Origin: Bradyrhizobium sp. Gha
Lineage (GTDB): Bacteria > Pseudomonadota > Alphaproteobacteria > Rhizobiales > Xanthobacteraceae
Length of the DNA: 64,000 bases
Reading direction: 5' to 3'
Assembly: GCF_900113735.1 (NCBI RefSeq)
Contig: NZ_FOQM01000035.1
Coordinates: 17,316-81,315, forward strand
A program made the position numbers and the translations under genes. This document shows positions 26,794 to 36,500 of the stretch, piece by piece. How positions within the stretch are numbered: the stretch's first letter is position 1; each line of letters begins with the position of its first letter. Below the pieces are notes generated by a model. The model was given only the letters and a program-made list of their open reading frames with translations, searched no databases and was not told the origin of the DNA.

Positions 26794-28146
26794 TCATGCT
26801 GCTTGTTGAATTCGTTGTTGCTCCTCGCCGGCAGTGTTTGGCTCCAATCGGACTTGGGTAACGGCTCTTCGGCTAGCCCCGGGACCGAGCCAATTGATCA
26901 GAGGCTTATTCTCCTTTAGCGAGTTACCAAGGGCGGAAAACACGACGGTACTCATAGCTTGTTGTTGGCTGCGCAGGTGGTCTTCAACCAGCTTGTGCCA
27001 GTGACATAGCCTGCGTTCACGCCGGGGATAGAATGGTTCATGAGGAGCTTAGCATCGAATTCGGAAACGCCGGCAGCGGTGGCAATCGTCCGGAATGTTT
27101 AGGTCATTGCCCCATTTTGACAAGACCTCTCGATCCTCCTTTGTTTCCGCTAAGTGTCCTGAGGCGCTCTCAGTAGGGAACAGCCATTTTTGCGTCTGAG
27201 ACGGATGCATTTGCCGGCCGAACCGAAGCACTCGAATGAGACTCAGGACCATTTGCCGAGATAGCGGTATGTCGAACGCTCGCTTACTGCCCCCCTTGGG
27301 CTTTGGGATGTGGAGCGTACGCCGTCGAAAATTGATGTGTTCGGGTCTGGCCTGCTGCAAGGCGGTGGGTCTGGATCCGCACAGCAATGTTAAAAGATGG
27401 AATTCGCGCCGGATTGGATTTTCTAGATTGGTCAGCTCGAGAAACCATCCTTTCAAATCGCCGGTGCCCATACCAGTATTCCTGCGCTCTTCCTGATTCC
27501 AATCGACAGCATCCGCGGGGTTGTCACGCGGCAGCGATCGATTGGTCTTCCTCGCGTGATCGTAGATGGCCCGCAGCGTCCGCATGCTGCCATTCGCGAT
27601 GTACGGACCGTTCTCCTTAGTAAGCTGATCATGCTTTTTGGCGACGCGAGCGGGATCATTCGCTAGATCCAGCAAAGGGGTCTTAAGCCATTCCGAAAAG
27701 AGACGTTCAACGTGATCGCGATACCCGCTGATCGTTTTCTCGCTACGGCCTTTTCGGATTAAGTGGGCTTCCAGGTAGCGTTGCCAAGCCTGCTCGAGGG
27801 TAGCGCCCCCTTCAGCACCATTTCCATCAGTCGCGGCTTGTTCGGAGTTTCCGTTCTGCTTCGCTTTCGGGTGCTGTCCCTTGCTGATCTGAGCAAGATA
27901 TTCCTTGGCAATCGCGCGCGCTGCCCTGGTCGTCAACTCGCTGGCGTCACCAATCGATACTCGGATAGAGGAGGCCCGCTTTCCTCGTTCTCTGAGATCA
28001 CCTTGAACGGTGAAGGTCCTTTTTCGCTTCCCGACAACCACGAAGAAGCCTTTCAACTCGGTGTCGCGAGCCAGATACCAGCCAACTTCTGGAATCGGCA
28101 GCTGAGCGATGGCTTTATCGCTGAGAGCTATGCGAATGTCGGTCAT
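26794..28146 (-). pseudogene. Tyrosine integrase (P4-type, DUF4102 N-terminus), frameshifted
   Basis: The N-terminal 364 residues (28146 to about 27100) read as a P4-like site-specific integrase: a DUF4102-type arm-binding start (ALSDKAIAQLP, GWYLARDTELKGF), a SAM-like core-binding domain (TLEQAWQRYLEAHL) and the first catalytic Arg in LLCGSRPTALQQARPEHI. The frame breaks after KWGNDL near 27098-27102. The expected C-terminus, FRTIATAAGVSEFDAKLL and LMNHSIPGVNAGY with the catalytic Arg, His and Tyr, continues in another frame. A second break near 27000 shifts VTGHKLVEDHLRSQQQ, ending at TGA 26794-26796. The enzyme is very probably inactive. It lies next to a tRNA-Lys fragment, the likely attachment site. 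Confidence 0.85.
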
Positions 28147-28325
28147 GAGGGTCGACGTAAACTGCTAAAACGGTTTTCAAACGGCTTTGGCGAACTGAGG
28201 TGTTTGAAGGTCAGGGTTCGCTGAGCTGCGAAGCTATGCGACAAGCCTCTATAAATAAAAGACCTTCCTCGACTTCATCGTAGTGCGGCGCAGATTCGGA
28301 AATCGCAGAGAGGCGCCGGTTTTGA

Positions 28326-28371
28326 ACTCTTAATCAGCGGGTCCCAGGTTCGAGCCCTGGTGCGCCCACCA
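28326..28371 (+). other. 3' fragment of tRNA-Lys(CTT): island attachment site (attR)
   Basis: Forty-six bases match the 3' part of a tRNA-Lys: anticodon loop with CTT at 28329-28331, variable loop, the T-arm GGTTCGAGCC stem-loop and the acceptor strand ending in CCA at 28369-28371. The 5' half with the D-arm is missing upstream, so this is not a functional tRNA gene. Because the fragment points rightward, integrated DNA should lie to its left and chromosome to its right. The intact copy is expected at the far left end of the island, outside this window. Confidence 0.8.
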
Positions 28372-28390
28372 AGCACATTCAAGTGCTTGG
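28369..28390 (+). terminator. Hairpin just after the tRNA-Lys fragment
   Basis: CCAAGCAC (28369-28376) and GTGCTTGG (28383-28390) form a perfect 8-bp stem with a six-base loop that begins within the CCA end. It is probably the original terminator of the chromosomal tRNA-Lys gene. Only short T-runs follow, so termination strength is uncertain. Confidence 0.55.
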
Positions 28391-28533
28391 AAGGTTTGTT
28401 CCTCAGAACGGACCCTTCGGTTGGGAAATTGGCTTTATCCGTTCCGAATCTCTGCCGGTCATAAAGCTTGCATTGATGAGCGTGGTCCTCGTCTCTGTAC
28501 TCTCGTGCCGTGAGATACATCGCGCTGGCCATC

Positions 28534-29742
28534 TCATTCTGATGGCGTCAGCCTTGCCGTGAGCAGCGCCGCGATGGCCAACGCGCCGGCCACGCCGAAC
28601 ACGCAGGCCATCCACCCGAACGAGTCGAACAGTCGGCCGAGGACGGCGGTTCCGACCACACCTCCAAGAAAGTAGCAGGCGAGATAGGTGCCGCTCGCGA
28701 TCCCCCGGTTCTTAGCCGCCGCTTGACCGACGAAACCGGTCGCAGCGGCCTGGGCAAAGAACGTCCCGACGCCGACCAGGACCATTCCAGTCAGAACCTG
28801 AGGCAGACGAGACGTCAGCATCAGAGGAAGGCCCACTGCGGCAACGCCGAGGCCGATCCAGACGGTCATGCGGCTGCCGAGCCAAACGGCGACCTTCCCG
28901 GCGATCAGTGTCGTCAGAATCGACGGCAGAAAGACGAAGTAGACAAAGCCAAGGTCCATCATGCCAAGCGACAGAGGCGGTCGCACCAGAACGAAGTTCA
29001 CGAACGTGAAGGTGCCGATAAAGGCGAACAGAATGCAGAAACCGATGCCAAACGCTGCGCGCAGCCGCGGCGTTCGCCAATGCTCCAGCGCAGCGCGAAT
29101 TGGTGATTCGTTTGCGGTCACGGCCTGCATGGGTCGCGCGCGGTGTATGGAGAAGTAGACCAACGCAGCGCCGGCGAGGTTTAGGGCCGCGAAGAAATAG
29201 AAGTTCCAGGCAAGGCCGAGACTGTCGGCGAGCGCGGCCGAGATCAGTCGGCCAATCAGATTGCTGGCCACGTTACCCGTGATGTAGGCGGCAAATGCTC
29301 CGCCGGCGTCCATCGCGCTGCACTGCTCACCGAGGTAGGCAAGCGTCAGGGTGAAGGCCGAAGCCATGAACAGACCCTGCGCGACGCGCAGGATCATGAA
29401 AACGGTGATACCAGGGGCTATCGCAAGCAGACTTGTGGGTATCGCCAGGAGCGTGAGGCTGAGAAGGATGCCGACCCGTCGATCGATATGGGGGCTGAAG
29501 AAGCCTACGACGAGACTTGAGATTGCCATGCCAAACGTGCTGGCGTTGACCGCAAATCCCATCGCGGCGGGGGTCACGCCATAGTGCCGCGTAAGAGACG
29601 GGAGAATCGCCTGCGTTGCGAACAGGTCGACGACGGTCAGGAATGCGGTCAGTCCGATCAGAAGTGATCGAAACGCAACGCCTGGCGAATGCTCGTGCAT
29701 CTCGGCCGCAATCGGCTCCATGCTCGTGGACAGATCGGTCAT
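28534..29742 (-). CDS. Major facilitator superfamily transporter
   Basis: This 402-residue, highly hydrophobic protein has about twelve membrane segments and belongs to the MFS drug/sugar-efflux group (YnfM/AraJ-like). The loop GFFSPHIDRRVGILLSLTLLA carries the MFS motif-A-like DRR element, and LGSRMTVWIGLGVAAVGLP lies at the second-half equivalent. I chose ATG 29742, which has GAGGAG about ten bases upstream; a longer in-frame start exists at 29820. It is downstream of the cupin gene on the same strand, separated by large hairpins. The substrate is not readable. Confidence 0.85.
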   Translation of the reverse strand: MTDLSTSMEPIAAEMHEHSPGVAFRSLLIGLTAFLTVVDLFATQAILPSLTRHYGVTPAAMGFAVNASTFGMAISSLVVGFFSPHIDRRVGILLSLTLLAIPTSLLAIAPGITVFMILRVAQGLFMASAFTLTLAYLGEQCSAMDAGGAFAAYITGNVASNLIGRLISAALADSLGLAWNFYFFAALNLAGAALVYFSIHRARPMQAVTANESPIRAALEHWRTPRLRAAFGIGFCILFAFIGTFTFVNFVLVRPPLSLGMMDLGFVYFVFLPSILTTLIAGKVAVWLGSRMTVWIGLGVAAVGLPLMLTSRLPQVLTGMVLVGVGTFFAQAAATGFVGQAAAKNRGIASGTYLACYFLGGVVGTAVLGRLFDSFGWMACVFGVAGALAIAALLTARLTPSE

Positions 29743-29769
29743 TGCGTGACGTCTCCTCATTTCGAAAGA

Positions 29770-29856
29770 GGATGTGACGCCCGGCGTGCAGGGGGAGCAC
29801 GGGGGATCCCGGGTCGTCACATCCGGTAACGAGGCTGGGGCTGGGAGCGCTCGTTA
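29770..29856 (-). other. Two nested hairpins between the cupin and MFS genes
   Basis: GGATGTGAC (29770-29778) pairs perfectly with GTCACATCC (29816-29824). Inside, CCCGG (29780-29784) can pair with CCGGG (29809-29813), giving a long stem with a small bulge. A second stem, TAACGAG (29827-29833) with CTCGTTA (29850-29856), includes the cupin stop codon. No clear T-run follows on the minus strand. An attenuator or mRNA-processing role between the two genes is likely. Confidence 0.5.
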
Positions 29857-30333
29857 CATGTTGTGGTCGGCTGGATCCTTGCGGACATCGCCGACATAGA
29901 GAATGACCGTTTCCTTGCCGAGGTTCTTCCACCAGTGCGAGGTACCGAAAACCTCCGGGCGGAGGTCGCCGGCCTTGTGCACGATTGGGTCGATACAGTT
30001 GGAGGCGTATTCGACGATCTCGCCCTGCTGCACGAAGATCAGCGCCGGGCGATCGTCGTGGCTGTGCCAGGGGACGATTCCGCCGGGCTCGATCGTCAGT
30101 TTGCGGAAGCGCAACTCGCGGCCCTCGATATGCGCCGGCTGCTTGCCAAGATCGATCGAGCCGAGTGTGACGTCGGTTACGCCCACGGGCTTGTAGTCGA
30201 CCATCGGCTGAGCATTGGGCTTGATCTTGTTGGCCGGACATTCACCCGCGAACACCGATTGCGTGCTGAGCGTGAGCGCGCCGACAAGGGCAGCTCCGGT
30301 GATCGCATACGATAGCTTGAAGTTCTTGAACAT
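29854..30333 (-). CDS. Secreted cupin-domain protein
   Basis: This 159-residue protein has a Sec signal peptide (hydrophobic residues 9-28, likely cut after VFA) and one cupin domain. The metal-binding motif is visible as PWHSHDDRPALIF with His90 and His92, and Glu105 in QQGEIVEY; the second motif is around TSHWWKNLGKETVILYVGD. It should be periplasmic. The function is unknown. An OxyR-like inverted repeat lies about 100 bases upstream. Its neighbours (glutathione-reductase-like enzyme, peroxiredoxin) suggest a role in oxidative or electrophile stress. Confidence 0.82.
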   Translation of the reverse strand: MFKNFKLSYAITGAALVGALTLSTQSVFAGECPANKIKPNAQPMVDYKPVGVTDVTLGSIDLGKQPAHIEGRELRFRKLTIEPGGIVPWHSHDDRPALIFVQQGEIVEYASNCIDPIVHKAGDLRPEVFGTSHWWKNLGKETVILYVGDVRKDPADHNM

Positions 30334-30436
30334 CGGGAGGTCTCCTGTGTTGGCCGTAACCTCGGTGGTTGCCGGCTATTGGTGGAGGTTGGCTGAAATT
30401 GAGAGCACGTTGAAATGCTGTCTGTCTCTCGAAACG

Positions 30437-30451
30437 ATAGCGGATCGCTAT
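30437..30451 (-). promoter_or_regulatory. OxyR-like / LysR-type site upstream of the cupin gene
   Basis: ATAG-CGGATCG-CTAT is an ATAG-N7-CTAT inverted repeat that contains the LysR T-N11-A core and is palindromic as ATAGCG-N3-CGCTAT. It overlaps the stop codon of the upstream flavoprotein gene. The flanking TGAAATGC.GTCTG.CTCT sequence (from about 30410) is repeated next to the similar sites at 32475, suggesting one regulator. Confidence 0.55.
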
Positions 30452-31809
30452 GCGTGCCCGTGCATGTGCTTGATGTCGGCCGAAAAGGTCGGATAGGCGT
30501 AGACGTTCTCGCGTAGTTGCCTCGCAGTGATGCGGAACTTGATTGCGAGGCCGAAGACGTTGATGAACTCCTGGCCGGCATGGCCGACGAAGTGCGCGCC
30601 GAGGATCAGATCGGTGGCCCGGTCGACGATTATTTTCGACCAAGCGACGGTCTCGGCATATGATTGAGACGAGAACCAGTCGCGCATGTCGTTGACGTGC
30701 ACATCGATGGCCGAACTGGTCTGCCGTGCTGCCTGTTCGGTCAAGCCGACAGCAGCCAGCGATGGCACGGTGTAGACTGAGGTCGCGACGCCCGCGTAAT
30801 CGGGCGCGTGACGCGGTCCGTCGACGATGTTGCGGCCCACTATCTCACCTTCGTAGGTCGCGAGCGGGGAAAGTTGGGGCGAGACGGGAACGGCATCGCC
30901 GCATACGTGGACCCGAGGGTTTGAAGCCGACCTCAAGTAGCGATCTATGACGATGCGACCGTTTATTTGCTCGACCCGGCCTCTCGCCAAATCGAGCGCT
31001 TCCACGTTGGCTATCCGGCCGACGCCGTTGACGACGCGATCCGCTTCGTGCGCCTGTTCGATGTCGCCATCCGTGAAGACCACCCGGAGCCGATGGCCGA
31101 CCTGCTCGATCCGCTGGACCTTGACGTCAGTCCTGATCTTGATGCCGATGCGTTCGCTTTCGGCGTGAAGTTGCGCGACAGCATCGGAGTCCGTGGCGGG
31201 GAGGAGCTGCGGCAGGGCCTCCAGAACCGAGACCGCGGTGCCAGCCCGGGCGAAGACATGCCCGAATTCCAGCGAGATTACGCCGCCGCCGATGAATATC
31301 ACCGAGCTCGGCAGTTCACGTTCGCTCAATAACTCGTCTGAGGTGATCATGTGCTCGGCGCCAGGAATCTGCAACGGCCGCACCTTGGACCCCGTGGCAA
31401 CTACGATGTGCTTGGCCTGCAGCAGGCGGTCGCCGACCTCGATGGTGTCGGGGGCAACGAAGACACCCTTACCTCTGATAACCTCGACTTCTCGGCGCGC
31501 CATGGCGCGGGCGAGGTTGGACGGAATGTCCCTGATCATCGCCTTCTCACGATCGATCAGTGCGCCCCAATTGAGCCGGGGCTTGCCAACTGCAATATGA
31601 TGAACAGACGCGCGATCAATATCGTGCAGAGCCTGGCCCGCAGCGACCAGGATCTTCTTCGGCGTGCAGCCGCGGTTTGGACAGGTGCCGCCTAGTTCAC
31701 GCGGCTCGATCATCGCGACCGAGAGGCCGGCGCGCCGGACAGGGCCGGTCACGCCGATGCCGGCGTTGCCGCCGCCCAGGATCACCACATCGAATATCTC
31801 GCTGGTCAT
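30448..31809 (-). CDS. Glutathione-reductase-like FAD/NAD(P) disulfide oxidoreductase
   Basis: This 453-residue flavoprotein has the class-I pyridine nucleotide-disulfide oxidoreductase layout. The FAD-binding motif is near the N-terminus (VVILGGGNAGIG), the redox-active cysteines are in GGTCPNRGC (Cys43 and Cys48), the NAD(P)-binding GGGVISLEFG is central, and a dimerisation domain is C-terminal. The C-terminus reads VYAYPTFSADIKHM instead of the canonical His-Pro-Thr..Glu dyad. It may therefore use another acid/base residue or another substrate (glutathione-reductase-like, mercuric-reductase-like or RclA-like). Its position suggests redox defence. A disulfide reductase is clear; the substrate is not. 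Confidence 0.85.
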   Translation of the reverse strand: MTSEIFDVVILGGGNAGIGVTGPVRRAGLSVAMIEPRELGGTCPNRGCTPKKILVAAGQALHDIDRASVHHIAVGKPRLNWGALIDREKAMIRDIPSNLARAMARREVEVIRGKGVFVAPDTIEVGDRLLQAKHIVVATGSKVRPLQIPGAEHMITSDELLSERELPSSVIFIGGGVISLEFGHVFARAGTAVSVLEALPQLLPATDSDAVAQLHAESERIGIKIRTDVKVQRIEQVGHRLRVVFTDGDIEQAHEADRVVNGVGRIANVEALDLARGRVEQINGRIVIDRYLRSASNPRVHVCGDAVPVSPQLSPLATYEGEIVGRNIVDGPRHAPDYAGVATSVYTVPSLAAVGLTEQAARQTSSAIDVHVNDMRDWFSSQSYAETVAWSKIIVDRATDLILGAHFVGHAGQEFINVFGLAIKFRITARQLRENVYAYPTFSADIKHMHGHA

Positions 31810-31890
31810 GGAACGGCCTCTACTGCTTGATCAAAGTTTCGCTTGGGTATCCGGACGGCGCATTCCGAGCCGCGCCGGGGCGATCGGCGG

Positions 31891-32385
31891 CTACTTCGTT
31901 GTGATCGTCGAGGTAATCGACTTCACGACCATGGTGGCCATTTTGAACTGCGCCTCGCGATTGTGGATGTTGTGCCGCTTGGCGATCCAGTCGAAGTCGG
32001 TCCACACGGCCCACAGGTCGCCATTCTCATCCTGCGTGAGGAGCAGGCGAACAGGCCAATCGAGGCCGGCATTGGGATTGGCGGTAATGAACTGGGTGCC
32101 AAGCGGAGGATTGCCGAAGATGAGCAATGTCGAAGGCCGAAGCTTGATGCCGGCATCCGCGGCAAGTCTCGATTGGTCGACCTCAAGGAAGAATTTGATG
32201 CCCTTGGTGGAAATGTCCGCCTTGATGCGGCTGATCGCTTCGGGCATTGACACCGCGCTCTTCACCCGGACGATGCCATCGTCGCTGTCTGCCCGCGCGA
32301 GCGAGGTCGCAGCGGCAAGGACGAGGCAGCATAGCAGAAGAGAGGTGGCGACATTCGCAATGCGCAGGATGATCTGACGTTTCAT
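31891..32385 (-). CDS. Secreted DUF302 protein
   Basis: This 164-residue protein has an N-terminal signal peptide (hydrophobic residues about 10-30, cut near ARA-D) and a DUF302 domain, recognisable by AISRIKADISTKGIKFFLEVDQSRLA, RPSTLLIFGNPPLGT and DWPVRLLLTQDENGDLWAVWTD. DUF302 proteins are small periplasmic or cytoplasmic proteins of unknown function. It lies between the flavoprotein gene and a divergent peroxiredoxin-like gene, whose shared intergenic region carries the OxyR-like sites. Confidence 0.85.
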   Translation of the reverse strand: MKRQIILRIANVATSLLLCCLVLAAATSLARADSDDGIVRVKSAVSMPEAISRIKADISTKGIKFFLEVDQSRLAADAGIKLRPSTLLIFGNPPLGTQFITANPNAGLDWPVRLLLTQDENGDLWAVWTDFDWIAKRHNIHNREAQFKMATMVVKSITSTITTK

Positions 32386-32474
32386 GGGTCTTTCTCCATG
32401 GATGGGAAGCTTGGGATCACACGAGGATGGACAGGCTCCTCAAGGAGGTGAAATGCCGTCTGGCTCTGGAGCCG

Positions 32475-32513
32475 ATAGCTCCGCGCTATCGCGGCGCGAT
32501 AGGCGCCGGCTAT
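32475..32513. promoter_or_regulatory. Tandem OxyR-like ATAG-N7-CTAT sites in a divergent promoter region
   Basis: ATAG-N7-CTAT occurs at 32475-32489 and again at 32499-32513, nine bases apart. The classical OxyR site is ATAG-N7-CTAT-N7-ATAG-N7-CTAT, so this array matches except for two extra bases in the middle gap. Each half also has a LysR T-N11-A core. The array lies between the DUF302 gene and the peroxiredoxin-like gene and could control both. Confidence 0.6.
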
Positions 32514-32631
32514 CGAACCGATTGGGGATCGGCATTTCCGTTTGACAGGGATCGGGCATTCGATGGACGAGCGCCCCTTGCGAGGCGAACGAAATGCCGA
32601 ATAATAGACCTCACTTTTGCCGGAGCGGAAA

Positions 32632-33348
32632 ATGACATCCCTTTCCCCAGCCGACGCAGAACGGCTCAAGCTCGCCTTCCAGCGCTGCCGTGACATGGAG
32701 GGGACCCTGAACGAGCAACTTCGGGCTTATGCGAAAGCCGGCCGCGATATATTTCCCGCCTACGGCGAGGCGGTCGACCGCCTCGTCGCGCGACTAGCCG
32801 AGAATGGTGGGGGAGAGAACGCGCCTCGTCCGGGTGAGGTGATGCCGAGATTCGTGTTGCCCGACGAGAACGGACGCCTGGTCACGCTGGGCTCGCTGAT
32901 CGCGCGCGGCCCCGTGGCCGTCATGTTCTTTCGAGGTCATTGGTGCCCTTATTGCCGGCTGAACGTCAGCGCGGTGATCCAGGCGCAGGATCGTATCGAG
33001 GCGCTGGGCGCGCAGATCGTTGCCATCATGCCGGAGACGCAGGAATATACTGAGCAGTTCAAGGCCGAGTCCGCGGCACCCTTCCCAGTATTAACCGATC
33101 TCGACAACGGTTATGCGCTCTCCCTCAATCTGGCGATCTGGTTGGATACGGAGATCCAGGGACTGCTGTCCTATCAGGATATGGCGCGGTTTCACGGCAA
33201 TGACGGCTGGATGCTGCCCATCCCGGCGGTCTTCGTCATTGGGCGCGATGGCGTCGTGAAGGCTCGCTTCGTCGATCCGGATTTCCGCAAGCGAATGGAA
33301 ATCGACGACTTGCTCAAGGCGCTGGAAAGCGCGAGCGGTGAGAATTGA
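32632..33348 (+). CDS. Peroxiredoxin-like (AhpC/TSA) protein
   Basis: This 238-residue protein has a thioredoxin-fold AhpC/TSA domain from about residue 70. The redox motif WCPYC (Cys105 and Cys108) follows FFRGH and resembles thioredoxin-like CxxC more than the classical peroxiredoxin PxxxTxxC. An N-terminal helical extension of about 65 residues is typical of the peroxiredoxin-like group with DUF899-style context. I chose ATG 32632 with a GGAGCGG leader; an upstream TTG at 32617 is possible. It is probably a cytoplasmic peroxide or disulfide reductase. Divergent OxyR-like sites upstream support a stress role. Confidence 0.82.
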   Translation: MTSLSPADAERLKLAFQRCRDMEGTLNEQLRAYAKAGRDIFPAYGEAVDRLVARLAENGGGENAPRPGEVMPRFVLPDENGRLVTLGSLIARGPVAVMFFRGHWCPYCRLNVSAVIQAQDRIEALGAQIVAIMPETQEYTEQFKAESAAPFPVLTDLDNGYALSLNLAIWLDTEIQGLLSYQDMARFHGNDGWMLPIPAVFVIGRDGVVKARFVDPDFRKRMEIDDLLKALESASGEN

Positions 33349-33587
33349 GCTTTGGCTAGGCGCGTGCCCACAACTGGATTGCCGCACGGATCAGTGCGTC
33401 CATATCTGCTCGACTCCAGACAGCAGGGCAATGACGAACATGTCCCAACCGCTGCTTGGGGCCAATACCTGACATGTGCTCGTCTGGACCCAATTTCAAA
33501 TAGCTGATCTTGTTCAGCCTCAAATAACGGTGTTGCATCGTGGATGCATTCGTCCGGACGCCGCCCTTGAAGTACCGGCGTTGGATA

Positions 33588-36500
33588 TCATGCAACTTCT
33601 CGTTCAGCCTTCGGTTCTGCTGGTTGCGCATCCCGATCGGCGGGCGCTTTGATGCGGAACCAGGCGACGTATAGCGCGGGCAGGAACAAAAGTGTCAGCA
33701 CCGTACCGACGATGATGCCTCCCATCATCGCATACGCCATCGGCCCCCAGAATATCTCGCTCGCAATCGGGATCAGGGCGAGGCTGGCCGCCAAAGCCGT
33801 CAGCATGATCGGCCGCATCCGGTGCTCGGTCGCTTCCACGACGGCGTCCCATGCGTGCCGCCCTTCGTCGCGCAACTGCTCGATCTGCACGATCAGGATC
33901 ACGGAGTTGCGGATCAAGATGCCGATCAGCGCCAGCACCCCGAGAATGGCGACGAAGCCGAGCGGCGCCCGGCTCGGCAGCAGTGCCGCCACGACGCCGA
34001 TCAAGGCCAGCGGAGCAACTGCAGACACCAGGAACAGCTGCTGGAAGCTCTGCAGCTGCAGCATCAGGATCGTCGCCATGATGAACAGCATCAGCGGCAC
34101 CACGGCGACGATCGGCGCCTGGCTCTTGACGCTCTCCCCAACGCTGCCACCGGTCGCCACCGAATAGCCGGCTGGCAATCTTGCGGTGAATGCCGCGAGT
34201 TGCGGCTTGAGCTGATCGACGATCGTGGCCGCCTGCACTGAATCCAGAATGCCCGCCTTCAGCGTAATGGTTGGCAGGCGTGACCGCCGCCAGATCGTCG
34301 GCTGCTCAATTTCGTAGCGCAGCGTAGCCACGGCGGCGAGTGGCACTGCCTGACCACTGGTGCCGGTTAGTTGCAGATCCCGCAGCGTTTCAATCGAACG
34401 GCGTTCGGTGGCCTTGGCTCTCCCGAGCACCTTGATCAGGTAGATATCATCGCGCACCTGGGTGACTGTGGTGCCGTCCAGCACGCCGTTCAGCGCCGTC
34501 GCGATGTCCTCGGAGGTGACGCCGAGCTGCCGCGCCTTGTCCTGCAGAACATCGACCTTGACGACGCGCGCAGGCTCTGCCCAGTCGAACACCACGTCGC
34601 CGAGATGCGGATTGCTGCGCAGGACGCCTGCCAGTTGTCGGGAATACTCCCGTACCCCGGCGATGTCGGGACCGCTCATACGGAACTGCACCGGCCGGCC
34701 GACAGGCGGCCCGATCTCGAGCAGCTTCACGAAGGCGTCGGTACCCGGAAACGTCTTCTTCAAATAGGTCTGCAGCTCAGCCTTGACGCGATCCCGCGCC
34801 TCCAGGCTCTTGGTGACGATGACGATCTCACCAAATGACAGGTCGGCCGGCTGCACGTCGAAGGACAGCACGAAGCGCGGCGCGCCTCGCCCCACATAAC
34901 TCGACCAATGATCGACTCCCGGATTGCCCTTGAGCGCCTCCCGCTCGAAGCGAGCTATCTGCGCATCGGTTTCGGCGATCGAACTGTTCTGCGGCAGGCT
35001 AAAATCAACAATCAGTTCGTCCCGATCGGACGCCGGAAAAAACTGCTGCTGCACGAAGCCCATGCCGGCGAGCGACAATCCGAACGCCGCAAGCGTGGTC
35101 GCGATGGTCGCCCAGCGCCAGCGCATGCAGAAGCCGAGCAGACGAGAGAAGCCGAGCTCTAACCGGCCCTTGTGCCCATGGTGACTCTTCATTGCATCCG
35201 GCAGGATCGTGACGCCCAGCAACGGCGTGAACAGCACCGCGACGATCCACGACACGACGAGGGACACCGCGATGACGACGAACAGCGTGAAGGTGAACTC
35301 GCCTGCATTGCTGTTGTTCAGCCCGATCGGAATGAAACCGGCGACGGTGACCAGCGTTCCGGTCAGCATCGGAAACGCGGTCGAGGTGTAGACATGGGTC
35401 GCCGCCTTCTTTAGCGTATCTCCGACCTCCAGACGCGCCACCATCATCTCGACCGCGATCATCGCGTCATCCACCAGCAGGCCGAGCGCGATGATCAGCG
35501 CGCCGAGAGAAATGCGCTGCAGCGAGATGCCGGCGGACGCCATGACCAGGAAAGTAATGGCGAGCACTAGCGGAATCGAGATCGCAACCACCAGACCAGC
35601 CCGCATCCCCAAGCTAAGGAAGCTGATGGCAAGCACGATAACGACGGCTTCGAATAGCGCCTTGGTGAAGCCGGACACCGCGTGATCCACGATGACCGGT
35701 TGATCCGACACCAGATGCACACCGACCCCGATCGGCAGGTCGGCCACGACCCTGGTCATTTCTTTTTTCAACGCGGCGCCGAATTCCAGCAGATTGGCGC
35801 CGGCCTTCATGCCGATCGCGAGCCCGATCGCAGGTTCTCCGTTAAAGCGAAACAGGTTGGATGGTGGATCGGCATAGCCGCGCGTGATCGTGGCTACATC
35901 GGTGAGCGGAAAATACCGGTCGTTAACCCGAAGATTGACCGCCTTCAGGCTGGCCTCGGACGTGAAGTGTCCACTGACGCGCGCGCTGATCCGCTCCGGC
36001 CCCGCCTGCAGAACGCCCGAGGGCGCGATTGCATTTTGCTCTTGCAACGAGGTCAGGATCGCGCGTTCATCGAGCCCCAGTGCAGCGATCTTGCGGGTGG
36101 AGAATTCGAGATAGATGACTTCATCCTGCGCGCCGATGATATCTACCCGGCCGACATTCGGCACGGTCAGAACCTTGGAACGGACATACTCGACCCGGTC
36201 GCGTAGCTGACGCTGGCTCAGCCCGTCGCTTGTGAACGCATAGATGTTGCCAAAGACGTCGCCGAACCTGTCGTTGAACGTTGGCCCAATGACGCCTTCT
36301 GGAAAGTCGCCTTTGATGTCGTTGATCATGTTGCGCACACGCACCCAGGTCGGAACCACGTCCCGCGCCTTGGTGTCATTGCGAAGATTGACGTAAACGG
36401 TTGTTTGTCCCGCGACGGTCAGACTCTTCGTATAGTCGAGCGATTCCAGCTCCTCGATCTTCTTCTCGATCCGCTCGGTGACCTGACGCGTCATCTCCTC

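Noticed and set aside
28326..28371. Functional tRNA-Lys gene
   Set aside because: The 5' half with the D-arm is absent and upstream bases do not pair with the acceptor strand; only the 3' fragment remains.
31664..32377. 237-residue plus-strand frame opposite DUF302 and the flavoprotein
   Set aside because: Antisense to two genes with clear family motifs; composition typical of high-GC shadow frames.
33356..33631. Minus-strand 91-residue frame downstream of the RND gene
   Set aside because: No family pattern, no convincing leader, and it overlaps the end of the RND gene in another frame.
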